A program made the translations under genes and the position numbers. From the NCBI GenBank assembly GCA_904420185.1, contig CAJFUJ010000059.1, positions 1-64,000 of the forward strand: a DNA stretch of 64,000 bases, written 5' to 3'. Below, in pieces: positions 16,594 to 26,106 of this stretch. The notes below the pieces were generated by a model. It worked only from the letters and a program-made list of their open reading frames with translations, made no database searches and was not told where the DNA came from. Every line of letters starts with the position of its first letter. The first letter of the stretch is position 1. The DNA is from an uncultured Butyricicoccus sp. (GTDB lineage: Bacteria; Bacillota; Clostridia; Oscillospirales; Butyricicoccaceae).

Positions 16594-17613
16594 ATGGTTG
16601 TTAGCACTGCAATTGAAATCCGGCGGCTCAATAAAGAGCGTATTCGTAACGCCATCCAGCGGTATGAAAAATGTACAAAGGCGGATATTGCGCGGGAAAC
16701 TGCGTTGAGCATGGCGACCTGCAGCACAACGCTCAATGAAATGCTCGAATCTGGTGAGATCCTTAAAGTGGAACAAACGGGCTTTAATATCGGCCGCCCA
16801 GCCGATGTATTTACTTATAACGCTGACTATATGCACATTTTAGGGCTCTGTACGGCCGTGCAGAATGGGAGGAATATGGTAAAGTATGCCATCGCAGATG
16901 CGTTTGGCCGTATTTTAACCCATGAAACGATACGGGTGGACAGGTTAGACGATACGCTGTTGGAGGCGCTTGCCCATGAATGTATGAAACAGGATGCGCG
17001 CATTCAAGCGGTCGGCTTGGGCGTTCCGGGCTATGTACAAAATAGCGATATCAAAGACTGCGATATCTCGACCTTGATCGGGACAAATTTTGCTGAACGC
17101 ATCCAGGAAAAGCATCATGTGAAGGTCATGATAGAGAACGATATGAATTTAATTGCTTATCAGCTTTTCCATGAATGCCCGGAAAAACATGCAAACTTTG
17201 CAGCCATATATTTCCCTCGGGAACCTGAGGCCTTTGTAGGTGCGGGTCTGATCGTGGAAGGGCGTTTGCTTAAGGGCTCGTCCATGCTCGCGGGGGAATT
17301 GCATCACGTCGCCCGTGCATTCGGCATTTCGTACGAGGAACAGCGCAAAATCATGCAAAACCGGGAGTCTTTCTGCCGTTTTGTGGCCCAGATGGTTTTG
17401 GTGGTGGCTTGTACCGTCAATCCCTCACAGGTGACGATCATGGGAAACGGGCTGGACGAAAACGATCTGCGTACAATATGCAGCCGGTGTCTGGAAACCA
17501 TGCCTGCGGCGAATGTCCCATCGATCCGCATTGACAATGATGTGTTTGGCAACTACATAGAAGGTTTGGTGCGATTTACACGGGATTCGGTACTGTATCC
17601 GACGTTAATTTGA
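16594..17613 (+). CDS. ROK-family transcriptional regulator
   Basis: A 339-aa protein with an N-terminal winged helix (RRLNKERIRNAIQRYEKCTKADIARETALS, residues about 10-60) and a C-terminal ROK/ASKHA domain containing VGLGVPGYV, IENDMNLIAY and GAGLIVEGRLLKGSSMLAGELHHV. The usual ROK zinc motif CxCGxxGC is not evident, which suggests a regulator rather than an active sugar kinase. Spacing of the ribosome site (GGGGAAC) is loose. The gene stands alone, so its sugar ligand and targets cannot be read from neighbours. Confidence 0.85.
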   Translation: MVVSTAIEIRRLNKERIRNAIQRYEKCTKADIARETALSMATCSTTLNEMLESGEILKVEQTGFNIGRPADVFTYNADYMHILGLCTAVQNGRNMVKYAIADAFGRILTHETIRVDRLDDTLLEALAHECMKQDARIQAVGLGVPGYVQNSDIKDCDISTLIGTNFAERIQEKHHVKVMIENDMNLIAYQLFHECPEKHANFAAIYFPREPEAFVGAGLIVEGRLLKGSSMLAGELHHVARAFGISYEEQRKIMQNRESFCRFVAQMVLVVACTVNPSQVTIMGNGLDENDLRTICSRCLETMPAANVPSIRIDNDVFGNYIEGLVRFTRDSVLYPTLI

Positions 17614-17772
17614 TGAAATGATGGATCCAGATAGGTTGGCCCCCCAAAATGCAAGCTGGATCCCTAGTTGGTATATGGAGGACAAAAAAGCGACTGTACC
17701 GCTTTTCTACAGCGACTATGGCCCGCAGTCGGATACTTTCTCTGTGAAGATGAAAAAATGTGAAAAAACCCC

Positions 17773-17801
17773 TTGACGAACGGCGCCCTCTGTGATATTA
17801 T
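17773..17801 (+). promoter_or_regulatory. Promoter of the initiator tRNA gene
   Basis: TTGACG, 17-bp spacer, TATTAT, about 42 bp before the tRNA. Confidence 0.65.
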
Positions 17802-17843
17802 AATTAAGCACCGTTTGAGAGTTTATGGTGCATATGTCTGTAT

Positions 17844-17919
<76 letters not shown>

Positions 17920-17921
17920 AT

Positions 17922-17957
17922 AAAAAGCACTGATTTTTGATAAATCGGTGCTTTTTC
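17922..17957 (+). terminator. Terminator of the initiator tRNA gene
   Basis: AAAAAGCACTGAT pairs with ATCGGTGCTTTTT (one wobble), three bases after the tRNA end. Confidence 0.85.
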
Positions 17958-18067
17958 TTTATGAAATTACTTGGTGGCTTTCGGTAGGGTTTGTGTATGG
18001 AATATTTCGGCTTGTGGGTCTAGATACCTTGGACGAGATTGACAATAGACAAAAGGAGTGTTTTCAA

Positions 18068-18610
18068 ATGTCTCAAGAAGAGATTCAAGCAGGATTGGAA
18101 GATCCGGACAAGATGCGCGCGGCTAGCCAGCGCGCGATGCGGATCACCATGGAGCTTAACAATCAATATCACGAGCCAGAGGATGTGCGGAAACTGTTTT
18201 TCCAGCTCATCGGCCAGCCGGAAGACGAGACGTTTTGTCTATTTCCACCTTTTTATACCGATTACGGGATGCACATCAAGGTAGGCAAGAATGTCTTTAT
18301 CAACAGCGGCTGCCGGTTCCAGGATCAGGGCGGCATTGAGATTGGAGACGGTGCTTTGATTGGACACAACGTAGTCTTGGCTACGCTCAACCATGACGAG
18401 AATCCGGAAAAACGACATATCCTGCATCCCAAGCCGATTATTTTGGGGAAGAATGTCTGGGTCGGCGCCAATGCGACCATTGTGTCGGGCGTCACGATAG
18501 GCGACGGTGCAATCATCGCCGCCGGTGCGGTGGTCACGCGCGATGTGCCAGCCAATATGGTTGTCGGCGGTGTACCGGCCAAAGTCATCCGCCCGGTGAA
18601 AATGGACTGA
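18068..18610 (+). CDS. Sugar O-acetyltransferase, left-handed beta-helix
   Basis: A 180-aa hexapeptide-repeat enzyme of the maltose/galactoside acetyltransferase type. Repeats run from about residue 70 to 170 ([48 protein letters not shown]) and the catalytic His sits in TLNHDENP. The C-terminal GGVPAKVIR is typical. ATG 18068 follows AAAGGAG; the longer in-frame start overlaps the tRNA terminator and is rejected. The acceptor sugar or thiol is not known. Confidence 0.88.
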   Translation: MSQEEIQAGLEDPDKMRAASQRAMRITMELNNQYHEPEDVRKLFFQLIGQPEDETFCLFPPFYTDYGMHIKVGKNVFINSGCRFQDQGGIEIGDGALIGHNVVLATLNHDENPEKRHILHPKPIILGKNVWVGANATIVSGVTIGDGAIIAAGAVVTRDVPANMVVGGVPAKVIRPVKMD

Positions 18611-18632
18611 CAAGCAAAGAAAACCGCGCGAT

Positions 18633-18664
18633 AGGCCCTGCCCTTCGGTATGAAGGACGGGGCC
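18633..18664. other. Hairpin before the Crp/Fnr regulator gene
   Basis: AGGCCC...CCTTC pairs with GAAGG...GGGCCT around GGTAT. A weak T tract follows, and a TACAAT -10 lies at 18671-18676. It probably separates the acetyltransferase transcript from the regulator. Confidence 0.5.
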
Positions 18665-18718
18665 TTGTGGTACAATAAGCTGCGCGCCGGTCCGCGCAGG
18701 GAAAGGAGCAGACACTTT

Positions 18719-19375
18719 ATGCGAGAATCGCTGCAACATTGCCCGCTATTTGCGGGTTTTACACTGCAAGAAATTGCCGATTGCCTGCGGCAGTGGAATG
18801 CACAAGAAATGGTATATGAAAAGGAACAGACGATTTTTCGCGCGGGTGACCGGCCGCAAGGGCTGCTGATCCTGCTGGAAGGAGCCGTGCGCGTGGGCAA
18901 CTATGCCCCAGACGGCACGCGCCGGGTGGTTGCAACCTTCACCCAGCCGGGCGAGCTGTTTGGCGAGGTGTTCCTGTTTTTGCCGGACACGCCCTACGAA
19001 CAGTTTGCAGAAGCTGCGTCACAGTCGTATGTGTTGCAGCTGCCCAAAGATTTTTTGGAAGAGCGGTCCTTTGGCCGGATAGCAGGCAATTTGCTGACTA
19101 TTTTTGCAAGAAAAGCCTACTTCCTAAATCAGCGGGTGCAGGTGTTGACATGTGGCACCCTCCGGCAAAAGCTGGCGTGTATGCTGCTGCAATATGCGCA
19201 GCCAGACGGCCGGGTGTACCTGCCCATGGGGCGGGAAGCGCTGGCCGGCTTTGTGGGTGCTGCCCGGCCCTCGGTTTCCCGAGAGCTGTCCCATATGCAA
19301 GCGGATGGTTTCATCCGGTTGGAGCGGCGGGAAATTCAGTTGCTGGACTGTACCGCTTTACAAGCACTGTTGTAA
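18719..19375 (+). CDS. Crp/Fnr-family regulator, probably controlling hcp
   Basis: A 218-aa protein with a cyclic-nucleotide-binding-like beta-roll (about residues 15-120, GDRPQGLLILLEGAVRV and PGELFGE), a dimer helix and a Crp winged helix whose recognition region is ALAGFVGAARPSVSRELSHM. It has no FNR-type N-terminal cysteine cluster. The position directly before hcp is that of HcpR-like nitrosative-stress regulators, some of which bind heme. ATG 18719 follows GAAAGGAG. Ligand and HcpR identity are inference. Confidence 0.85.
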   Translation: MRESLQHCPLFAGFTLQEIADCLRQWNAQEMVYEKEQTIFRAGDRPQGLLILLEGAVRVGNYAPDGTRRVVATFTQPGELFGEVFLFLPDTPYEQFAEAASQSYVLQLPKDFLEERSFGRIAGNLLTIFARKAYFLNQRVQVLTCGTLRQKLACMLLQYAQPDGRVYLPMGREALAGFVGAARPSVSRELSHMQADGFIRLERREIQLLDCTALQALL

Positions 19376-19397
19376 AACAGCAAGAAAAATATTTTTC

Positions 19398-19439
19398 GTA
19401 ACATTTGTTACAGACACGGTCGTGCAAATCTGGTAGGAT
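19398..19439 (+). promoter_or_regulatory. Crp/Fnr-type operator and hcp promoter
   Basis: GTAAC-ATTT-GTTAC (19398-19411) is a perfect 5-4-5 palindrome, the spacing of FNR/HcpR sites. A -10 element TAGGAT follows at 19434-19439 and no good -35 exists. With transcription starting near 19446 the palindrome centre falls at about -41.5, the classic class II activator position. Confidence 0.7.
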
Positions 19440-19481
19440 AGACCCATCAGAGAACCGAACGCTAAGGAGAGGAGCACGACT

Positions 19482-21110
19482 ATGCAAACGAAGATGTTTT
19501 GCTATCAATGCCAAGAGACCGCAGGTTGCACCGGCTGCACGCGCGTGGGCGTCTGCGGCAAAACGCCCGAAGTCGCCGCCCAGCAGGATCTGCTGGTCTA
19601 TGTGACCAAGGGGTTGTCTGCCGTGACCACCCAGCTGCGCGCAGAGGGGACGGCAGTTGCGGCCGAGGTCAACCATTTCATCACGCTCAATCTGTTTGTC
19701 ACAATTACCAACGCCAACTTTGACGGCCAGGCCATCACCGAGCGCATCGAGCAGACCTTGCAGCGCAAGCGCGAACTGCTCGCGCAGGTCAAAACACCGG
19801 ACACCCTGCCCGAGGCCGCCCGTTGGGATGGCGGCGATTTCGCGGCCAAGGCCGCGACCGTCGGCGTATTGTCCACCGAGAACGAGGATATCCGTTCGCT
19901 GCGCGAGCTGATTACCTATGGCCTAAAGGGCCTGGCGGCCTATTCCAAGCACGCCAACGCGCTGCTGGCCGATGATGAAGAGGTGGATGCGTTTTTGCAG
20001 CGCGCGCTGGCCGCGACCCTGGACGACAGCCTGACTGCCGACCAGCTGACCGCGCTGGCGCTGGAGACCGGCAAGTACGGCGTGCAGGGCATGGCGCTGC
20101 TCGACAAGGCCAACACCACCGCGTTCGGCAATCCCGAGATCACCCGGGTCAATATCGGCGTGGGAGACAAGCCGGGCATTTTGGTTTCCGGCCACGATTT
20201 GCGCGATTTGGAGCAGCTGCTGATCCAAACCCAGGGGACCGGCGTGGACGTCTACACCCATTCGGAAATGCTGCCCGCCCACTACTACCCGGCGTTCAAA
20301 AAATACCCCAACTTTATCGGCAACTACGGCAACGCCTGGTGGAAGCAAAAGGAGGAATTCGAGGCCTTTGGCGGCCCGATTTTGCTGACGACCAACTGCA
20401 TCGTACCGCCCAAGGACAGCTATAAGGACCGGCTATATACCACCGGTGCGGCCGGCTATCCGGGCTGCACGCACATCCCGGGCGATATTGGCGAAACCAA
20501 GGACTTTTCGGCGCTCATTGAACACGCCAAGCGGTGCGCGCCGCCCAAGGCGCTCGAGCAGGGCGAAATCGTCGGCGGGTTTGCCCATGCGCAGGTGCTG
20601 GCGCTGGCCGACAAAGTGGTGGATGCGGTCCGCTCGGGCGCAATCCGGAAGTTTGTGGTCATGGCTGGCTGTGACGGCCGCGCCAAATCCCGCGAATATT
20701 ACACCGAATTTGCCAAGGGATTGCCGAAGGATACGGTGATCTTGACCGCAGGCTGCGCCAAGTACAAGTACAACAAGCTGGATTTGGGCGACATCGGCGG
20801 CATCCCGCGGGTGCTGGACGCCGGCCAGTGCAACGATTCCTATTCCCTGGCTGTGATCGCCCTCAAGCTCAAGGAGGTCTTTGGCCTGGACGACATCAAC
20901 GACCTGCCCATCGTTTACAACATCGCCTGGTATGAGCAAAAGGCCGTGATCGTCCTGCTGGCGCTGCTGTATCTTGGGGTCAAGAATATCCACTTAGGGC
21001 CCACCCTGCCCGCCTTCCTCAGCCCCAATGTGGCCAAGGTGCTGGTCGATACATTCGGCATCGCAGGCATCGGCACGGTCGAAGAGGATTTGAAGACCCT
21101 GGTGCAGTAA
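19482..21110 (+). CDS. hcp: Hybrid-cluster protein (hydroxylamine / NO reductase)
   Basis: A 542-aa iron-sulfur protein. The N-terminal cysteines in CYQCQETAG and [10 protein letters not shown] give the C-x2-C-x8-C-x5-C spacing of the short, anaerobe-type Hcp that binds the first cluster. Ligands of the 4Fe-2S-2O hybrid cluster are visible in the middle and C-terminal parts (SGHDLRD, TNCIVPP, GYPGC, GCDGR, GCAKYK). Hcp reduces hydroxylamine and, in vivo, nitric oxide. The gene sits between a Crp/Fnr regulator and a hemerythrin, a nitrosative-stress unit. GAGAGGAG precedes the ATG. Confidence 0.97.
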   Translation: MQTKMFCYQCQETAGCTGCTRVGVCGKTPEVAAQQDLLVYVTKGLSAVTTQLRAEGTAVAAEVNHFITLNLFVTITNANFDGQAITERIEQTLQRKRELLAQVKTPDTLPEAARWDGGDFAAKAATVGVLSTENEDIRSLRELITYGLKGLAAYSKHANALLADDEEVDAFLQRALAATLDDSLTADQLTALALETGKYGVQGMALLDKANTTAFGNPEITRVNIGVGDKPGILVSGHDLRDLEQLLIQTQGTGVDVYTHSEMLPAHYYPAFKKYPNFIGNYGNAWWKQKEEFEAFGGPILLTTNCIVPPKDSYKDRLYTTGAAGYPGCTHIPGDIGETKDFSALIEHAKRCAPPKALEQGEIVGGFAHAQVLALADKVVDAVRSGAIRKFVVMAGCDGRAKSREYYTEFAKGLPKDTVILTAGCAKYKYNKLDLGDIGGIPRVLDAGQCNDSYSLAVIALKLKEVFGLDDINDLPIVYNIAWYEQKAVIVLLALLYLGVKNIHLGPTLPAFLSPNVAKVLVDTFGIAGIGTVEEDLKTLVQ

Positions 21111-21158
21111 ACAAGGCGCATCAAAAAAACGTTCATTGGAGAAGGAGCGATTTTGAAA

Positions 21159-21722
21159 ATGTACGCATTGGAGAGCATGGAACACGAGCACGAACAGATC
21201 CGGCAGTTTGCGGGCGTGGTGCGGCGGATGTGCTGCGAGATTTTGGAGGGCGCACCGGTCCCGGTGGACGATTTGGAACAAGTCATCCACTTTGTGCGCG
21301 TCTATGCCGACCAATACCACCACGGCAAAGAGGAAAAATGCCTGTTTGAGGAGATGACCGCCCAGTTGGGTTCGGTCGCGGTCAATCTGATCCAGCACGG
21401 GATGCTGGTCGAGCACGATTTGGGGCGGCTGCACATTTTTGAGCTGGAAAATGCGCGCAAGCGCTATGCAGAGGAGCCAAATACGCTGGATAAATTGCGC
21501 ATTGTCACCGAAGCATCCGGATATGCCGAGCTGATGCAGCGGCATTTGGAAAAGGAAAACCAGGTGCTATTCCCCTTTGCGCTGCGGCAGCTGCCCCAGC
21601 AGTCGCTGGAAAAGGTGCAGGCTGCAATCGAACGGTTTGAGGAGCAATCGTCCGACCTACCGCGCCAGGAGCTGGAGCGGCTGCACCGTCTAGCCCAAAA
21701 ATACCCGCCGATTTGCAAATGA
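21159..21722 (+). CDS. Hemerythrin-like HHE domain protein
   Basis: A 187-aa protein with the diiron ligands of the HHE fold: HEHEQI near the N-terminus, YHHGKEEKCLFEEM, the EHDLGR helix, and HLEKENQVLFPF. The C-terminal part is helical. Such proteins bind O2 or NO or hold iron in anaerobes. ATG 21159 is used; a TTG two codons earlier has tighter spacing to GAAGGAG and could be the true start. Located 48 bp after hcp, it likely shares its transcript and the same stress response. Confidence 0.88.
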   Translation: MYALESMEHEHEQIRQFAGVVRRMCCEILEGAPVPVDDLEQVIHFVRVYADQYHHGKEEKCLFEEMTAQLGSVAVNLIQHGMLVEHDLGRLHIFELENARKRYAEEPNTLDKLRIVTEASGYAELMQRHLEKENQVLFPFALRQLPQQSLEKVQAAIERFEEQSSDLPRQELERLHRLAQKYPPICK

Positions 21723-21726
21723 GAAC

Positions 21727-21758
21727 AAAAAAAGTCAGGCCAAGCGCCTGACTTTTTT
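21727..21758. terminator. Bidirectional terminator
   Basis: GTCAGGC and GCCTGAC flanked by A7 and T6, between hemerythrin and the converging ABC operon. Confidence 0.9.
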
Positions 21759-21774
21759 CATTGGGGGCGGTGGA

Positions 21775-23514
21775 TTATCGGTTCCAGCCCTGCGTATGGG
21801 TGCGCGCCACGACGAAATTGCGGTAAATGCCGCCCTCGGCCATAAGCTCCGCATGGGTGCCGGCCTGGACGATGCGGCCGTCGGAGACAACCAGGATCTG
21901 GTCTGCATGGCGGATGGTATTCAGCCGGTGGGCGATGACGAGCAGGGTCTTGCCGCGGCATAGCGCGCTGATGGCCTGCTGGATATAGCGCTCATTGTCG
22001 GCGTCCACGCTGGCGGTCGCCTCATCCAAAATGATGAGGGGCGCGTCCTTGAGGATACAGCGGGCGATGGAGATGCGCTGTTGTTCGCCGCCTGAAAGGC
22101 TGGCGCCGCCCTCGCCGATCACCGTGTCAAACCCCTGGGGCAGCGCCATGATGAAATCATAGCAGCGCGCCTGTTTGGCGGCGTCGATGACCTCCTCATG
22201 GGTGGCGTCCGGCCGCCCGATGCAGATGTTGTTATAAATGGTGTCTTGGAACAGATAGACCCGCTGAAAGACCATGCTCACCTGTTCCATCAGCGTCTGC
22301 AAGGGCAGCGAACGCACATCCTTGCCCTGTATGCACACCTGCCCCCCACTGACATCCCAAAAACGAGCGAGCAGGCTGGCGATGGTGGACTTGCCGCCGC
22401 CCGAGGGGCCAACCAGGGCCAGCATCTGCCGGGGCTGCACCCGGAAGGAGATGCCGTGCAACACCTCTTTGGCGCCGTAGGCAAAGTGTACGTCCCGGAA
22501 TTCCACCGCAGGGGCCGTGCTGGCGGCGGACAGCATATCCTGCCCGGTATCGGGCAATTCGGGGGCGGCAAAGACTGCCTCGATGCGGTCCATGCAGCTG
22601 TTCATCACGGTCAGGCGTGAGCTTTCGCTAAATAGGGCCTTGACCGGACCAAACAGGTCGAGTACAAACAGCAGAACCCCGGCCAACAGCACAGCGTCCA
22701 GCGCCCCTTGTGCATACAGCACCAGCGAAAACAACAGGACAGCTGCTGCCCCCAACCCACAGATGAGAAACAACCGCCGCATGGCCGGGGACTGGCTCTG
22801 CTCGAATTCGATGCTGGCGCGGCAGGAACGCACGAAATTTTCCGACAGCTCCTTGGATTTTTCGCCGAGCAGGTTGTAGGATTTGATGACGCCGATGCCC
22901 TCGGTGAAGTCGAGCACCGCTTCGGTCAGGTTTTCGCTCTGCTCTTGCCGCATGGCCGAATGCCTGAGCGCGTCCCGCACGCCGGCCTGCCCGGAGAGGA
23001 AGGCGATCCCCGCAACCAGCGCGCCGGTCAGCCCCAGCAGCGGGTGCGCCGCAAATAGGAAGGCGACCAGGATAACCTGTGCAAACACATGACTCATCAT
23101 GTCCGCGATGTTTTTCATGCTGTGCTCTTCAATGAACACCATGTCGGTGGACAGCACCGAACTGATCTTGCCGATATTGCCTTCGGTAAAATAGCCCATG
23201 GGCATTTTGCGAAGGTGCGCGCCCAGCTTCATGCGCAGATCGGCGAACACCATATACCCGGCAGCGGCTTGCAGCCGGTCGGCCGCGTTTTGGCACAGGC
23301 ATTGCAGCGCGATGCAGACCACCAACCCGGCGGCAATCCACAGGCACCATTCGGCGCGCATTGTGCCGTAAAAGAAGCCAACCAGCACGGCAAAGGCCAG
23401 CCCGATGGGCGCCTTGGCCAGCAGCGAATGTAGGAAGGAAAAGACAAACGCCGCCTGGATTCGGCGCTTGTACGGCCCGGCGGCCGCCAAGATCCGCCGC
23501 ATCAGTTTAAGCAT
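21775..23514 (-). CDS. ABC exporter half-transporter, second subunit
   Basis: A 579-aa fused permease-ATPase. Six membrane helices occupy about residues 1-310. The ATPase has Walker A GPSGGGKST, signature LSGGEQQR, Walker B IILDEATASVD and the switch His in IAHRLN. All catalytic residues are present. It overlaps the partner gene by 8 bp, and the two should form a heterodimeric exporter. The substrate is unknown. GGGAGGTG lies upstream of the ATG. Confidence 0.93.
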   Translation of the reverse strand: MLKLMRRILAAAGPYKRRIQAAFVFSFLHSLLAKAPIGLAFAVLVGFFYGTMRAEWCLWIAAGLVVCIALQCLCQNAADRLQAAAGYMVFADLRMKLGAHLRKMPMGYFTEGNIGKISSVLSTDMVFIEEHSMKNIADMMSHVFAQVILVAFLFAAHPLLGLTGALVAGIAFLSGQAGVRDALRHSAMRQEQSENLTEAVLDFTEGIGVIKSYNLLGEKSKELSENFVRSCRASIEFEQSQSPAMRRLFLICGLGAAAVLLFSLVLYAQGALDAVLLAGVLLFVLDLFGPVKALFSESSRLTVMNSCMDRIEAVFAAPELPDTGQDMLSAASTAPAVEFRDVHFAYGAKEVLHGISFRVQPRQMLALVGPSGGGKSTIASLLARFWDVSGGQVCIQGKDVRSLPLQTLMEQVSMVFQRVYLFQDTIYNNICIGRPDATHEEVIDAAKQARCYDFIMALPQGFDTVIGEGGASLSGGEQQRISIARCILKDAPLIILDEATASVDADNERYIQQAISALCRGKTLLVIAHRLNTIRHADQILVVSDGRIVQAGTHAELMAEGGIYRNFVVARTHTQGWNR

Positions 23515-25261
23515 AGCAGTTCACCTCCCTGTCGGAGCGGATGTTCCATTGGGCGCTGCCCTCTGCGGCCTGCCACAACCGGCGGTATTCCGCGCAGCGG
23601 CCGAGCAGGGCTTCATGGGTGCCGCAGCCGGCCAGGCGGCCGTCCTGCAGGACGCAAATCTGGTCGGCGTGGACGATGGAGGGCAGCCGGTGGGCGATGA
23701 CGATCACGGTTTTGCCGCGGATGACCTCGGCGATGGCGGCGTTCATCTTTTCCTCGTTCTCGGGGTCCATGAAGGCGGTTGCCTCGTCTAAGACGATGAT
23801 GGGCGCGTTTTTCAAGATTGCGCGCGCCAGGCAGATGCGCTGCCGCTCACCGCCGGACAGCTGCTTGCCGCCGTCGCCCGCCAGGGTGTAGATGCCCTTT
23901 TCCAGTCGCGCGAGGAATTCGCCGCACTGCGCTTTTTCGGCGGCCGCAAGCACCTCGGCGTCGGTTGCGTCCAACTTGCCCACGCGGATGTTTTCCAGCA
24001 GGGTGGTGTTGAACAGGAACTGCTCCTGTGCGACAAAAGAAATCTGGTCGTTGAGCGCGTTTAGCCGCATATCGCGCACATCCTGCCCGCCGATTTGGAT
24101 GGCGCCACCGCACACGTCATAAAAATGCACCAGCAGTTTGGCCAGCGTGGATTTGCCGCTGCCCGATTCGCCGACCAGCGCGGTCAGGCTGCCCTCGGGG
24201 ACGGTCAGCGACACGCCGTGCAGCACCTCTTCCTCGTTGTACGCAAAGCGCACATCTTCAAAGGTCACGGTGTGGTCTGTCCCGGCAAAGGGCCGGTCGG
24301 CCTGCTGCAGCGGCGGATCGGCCAGCATTTGCTCGAGCGCGTCGATCTTGTAATTGACCTGCGGCATGGTGGACATAAACCCCACCGCGCGCACCAGCGG
24401 CGCGCTGATGCCAAACGACATGCACAGCGTCAGCACCAGGTCGGGCAGCGTACACACGCCGCACAGCACCAGATAGGCGCCCACCGGCAGCACAAACAGC
24501 GCCACGCACGGCAGCACGCTGGTATACAGTGCCATCCACGGCCAGCACACCCGGAACCATGCCAGGGTAAAATCCCGATACCGCTGGACGTCGGTTTCAA
24601 ACCGCCGGTAGGATTCGCCGTCCCGGTTGAACACCTTGACGACCTCCATGCCGTTGATGTACTCGATGATGGTGTTGTTCATCTGCTGGGCCGAAGCGTA
24701 GTAGTCGCCCATTTTGCCCATGCCCGCCCGGTACATCATCATCACCGCCAAAAGGCCCAGCGGCAGCGCGCACAGCGCCAGCAGCGCCAACCGCCAATCG
24801 ACAAAAAACATGGCGACGAACACAAACACTGGCACGGCCAGGTTGGCGATCCCCTCGGGCAGGGCGTGCGCCAACAGCAGCTCGATCGACTCGATGTCAT
24901 CGATGAACATTTTTTTGACTACCCCCACGCCTTTGTCCTGGATGGTGCCGAGCGGCTGCTGCTCCATCCGCCTTTGCAGCGAGACGCGCAGGTTTTTCAG
25001 CGCGTGATAGGCCGCGTCGTGCGACAAAGACAGCCCTTTTACATAGAACGCCGCATACAGCACTGCACACACGGCGATGGCTGCGATTTGTGTGAGCAGA
25101 TAGCCGGTCGAAACCGGTGTGCGCAGCAGTAGCGGCCGCAGGATCTGATAGATGAACCAATAGGGCAGCACCTGCATCGCCGTGCCTAGCAGCAGCACCA
25201 CGGCGGCAAGATAGGTCTTTTTGCGGTGGCCGCCCGCGTATTCCAATACCTTTTTGAACAA
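23507..25261 (-). CDS. ABC exporter half-transporter, first subunit
   Basis: A 584-aa fused permease-ATPase with six helices (about residues 15-300), Walker A GESGSGKST, signature LSGGERQR, Walker B IVLDEATAFMD and H-loop IAHRLP. Translation starts at TTG 25261, placed 7-8 nt after GGAGG; no ATG in frame fits better. It is 56 bp after tetR on the same strand, so tetR-abc-abc forms an operon in which the regulator probably senses the exported compound. Confidence 0.92.
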   Translation of the reverse strand: MFKKVLEYAGGHRKKTYLAAVVLLLGTAMQVLPYWFIYQILRPLLLRTPVSTGYLLTQIAAIAVCAVLYAAFYVKGLSLSHDAAYHALKNLRVSLQRRMEQQPLGTIQDKGVGVVKKMFIDDIESIELLLAHALPEGIANLAVPVFVFVAMFFVDWRLALLALCALPLGLLAVMMMYRAGMGKMGDYYASAQQMNNTIIEYINGMEVVKVFNRDGESYRRFETDVQRYRDFTLAWFRVCWPWMALYTSVLPCVALFVLPVGAYLVLCGVCTLPDLVLTLCMSFGISAPLVRAVGFMSTMPQVNYKIDALEQMLADPPLQQADRPFAGTDHTVTFEDVRFAYNEEEVLHGVSLTVPEGSLTALVGESGSGKSTLAKLLVHFYDVCGGAIQIGGQDVRDMRLNALNDQISFVAQEQFLFNTTLLENIRVGKLDATDAEVLAAAEKAQCGEFLARLEKGIYTLAGDGGKQLSGGERQRICLARAILKNAPIIVLDEATAFMDPENEEKMNAAIAEVIRGKTVIVIAHRLPSIVHADQICVLQDGRLAGCGTHEALLGRCAEYRRLWQAAEGSAQWNIRSDREVNCYA

Positions 25262-25317
25262 GCATTTTCCTCCTTTTTGTGGTTAGCTTTGGCTAACCGT
25301 TGGGCGAAAAAGAAACC

Positions 25318-25956
25318 TCATGGCGAGGTCTCTTCCGCGGGACAATCCAATCCCAGCGCGCGCTTCCAGTCGAACAGGCGGCAGACCACCCGGCAATGGG
25401 CGGTGATTTGCGCCCAATCATAGCCGTGGATGAACGGCTCGTAGATGGTGGACCAGAACCCGGTCAGCAGGATGTGCAGCTCGCTGCGGGAGAGCTCCAC
25501 CCGGGCTAGGCCGCGGCGCAGGGCTTCGGCGTAGTAAAGAAAAGAGCCGTCGGTCATTTTCTCGACCCAGTCGTGTTGGAAATTGGCGTATTCGGTGCCC
25601 TCGGCGCCGCGCAGCAGCAGCACAAACCCGTCGTGCCGGGCGTAGAGAAAGCGGAACCACCAGAGCATATAGGCTTCATCCATATCCCACGCCGCCACCA
25701 GCGCGGCGTCGGACAAACTCCGCGCATCGATCTCGGTTTTTTGCCGGATCACGGCGTTCAGGTCGGCCACCGTATCGGCGACCACTGCATGGAACAAATC
25801 GGCCTTGCCCTGGTAGCGCTTGTACAGCGCGCCGGTTGTGACCTCGGCGCGGGCGCAGATGCGCTTGAGCGACGCCTTTTCAAAGCCCAGTGCGAGAAAT
25901 TCCTGCCGTGCGCTCTCGCGTATGCGCGGGTCAATGGTCAAATCGGCCTTGGCCAT
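25318..25956 (-). CDS. TetR-family regulator of the ABC exporter
   Basis: A 212-aa regulator with an N-terminal TetR helix-turn-helix (ARQEFLALGFEKASLKRICARAEVTTGALYKRYQGKADLF) and an all-helical ligand domain (about residues 60-200) rich in Trp and Tyr. AAAGGAGGAG precedes the ATG. A 32-bp nested palindrome lies directly upstream (25974-26005). As first gene of the operon it most likely represses itself and both ABC genes. Confidence 0.9.
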   Translation of the reverse strand: MAKADLTIDPRIRESARQEFLALGFEKASLKRICARAEVTTGALYKRYQGKADLFHAVVADTVADLNAVIRQKTEIDARSLSDAALVAAWDMDEAYMLWWFRFLYARHDGFVLLLRGAEGTEYANFQHDWVEKMTDGSFLYYAEALRRGLARVELSRSELHILLTGFWSTIYEPFIHGYDWAQITAHCRVVCRLFDWKRALGLDCPAEETSP

Positions 25957-25973
25957 CCAAGCTCCTCCTTTAC

Positions 25974-26005
25974 TGATAACATGATTATCGATAATCTAAT
26001 TATCA
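25974..26005. promoter_or_regulatory. Nested palindromic operator for TetR
   Basis: A perfect 14-bp palindrome GATTATCGATAATC (25983-25996) is flanked at equal 3-bp distances by TGATAA and TTATCA. It lies 17 bp before the tetR start, where it would cover the promoter. Symmetry of this kind suits two TetR dimers. Confidence 0.75.
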
Positions 26006-26064
26006 ATATAGCACAGCTGCGCGCCACTGTCAAGCGGCAAACAGGAATCCGAGCCATCGGCGCG

Positions 26065-26100
26065 AAAAACCCATCGCAAGCCTGCAAGCTGCGATGGGTT
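26065..26100 (-). terminator. Terminator of the DMT transporter gene
   Basis: On the minus strand AACCCATCGCA pairs with TGCGATGGGTT and is followed by T's; it starts 7 bp after the DMT stop. Confidence 0.85.
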
Positions 26101-26106
26101 AGCTGG

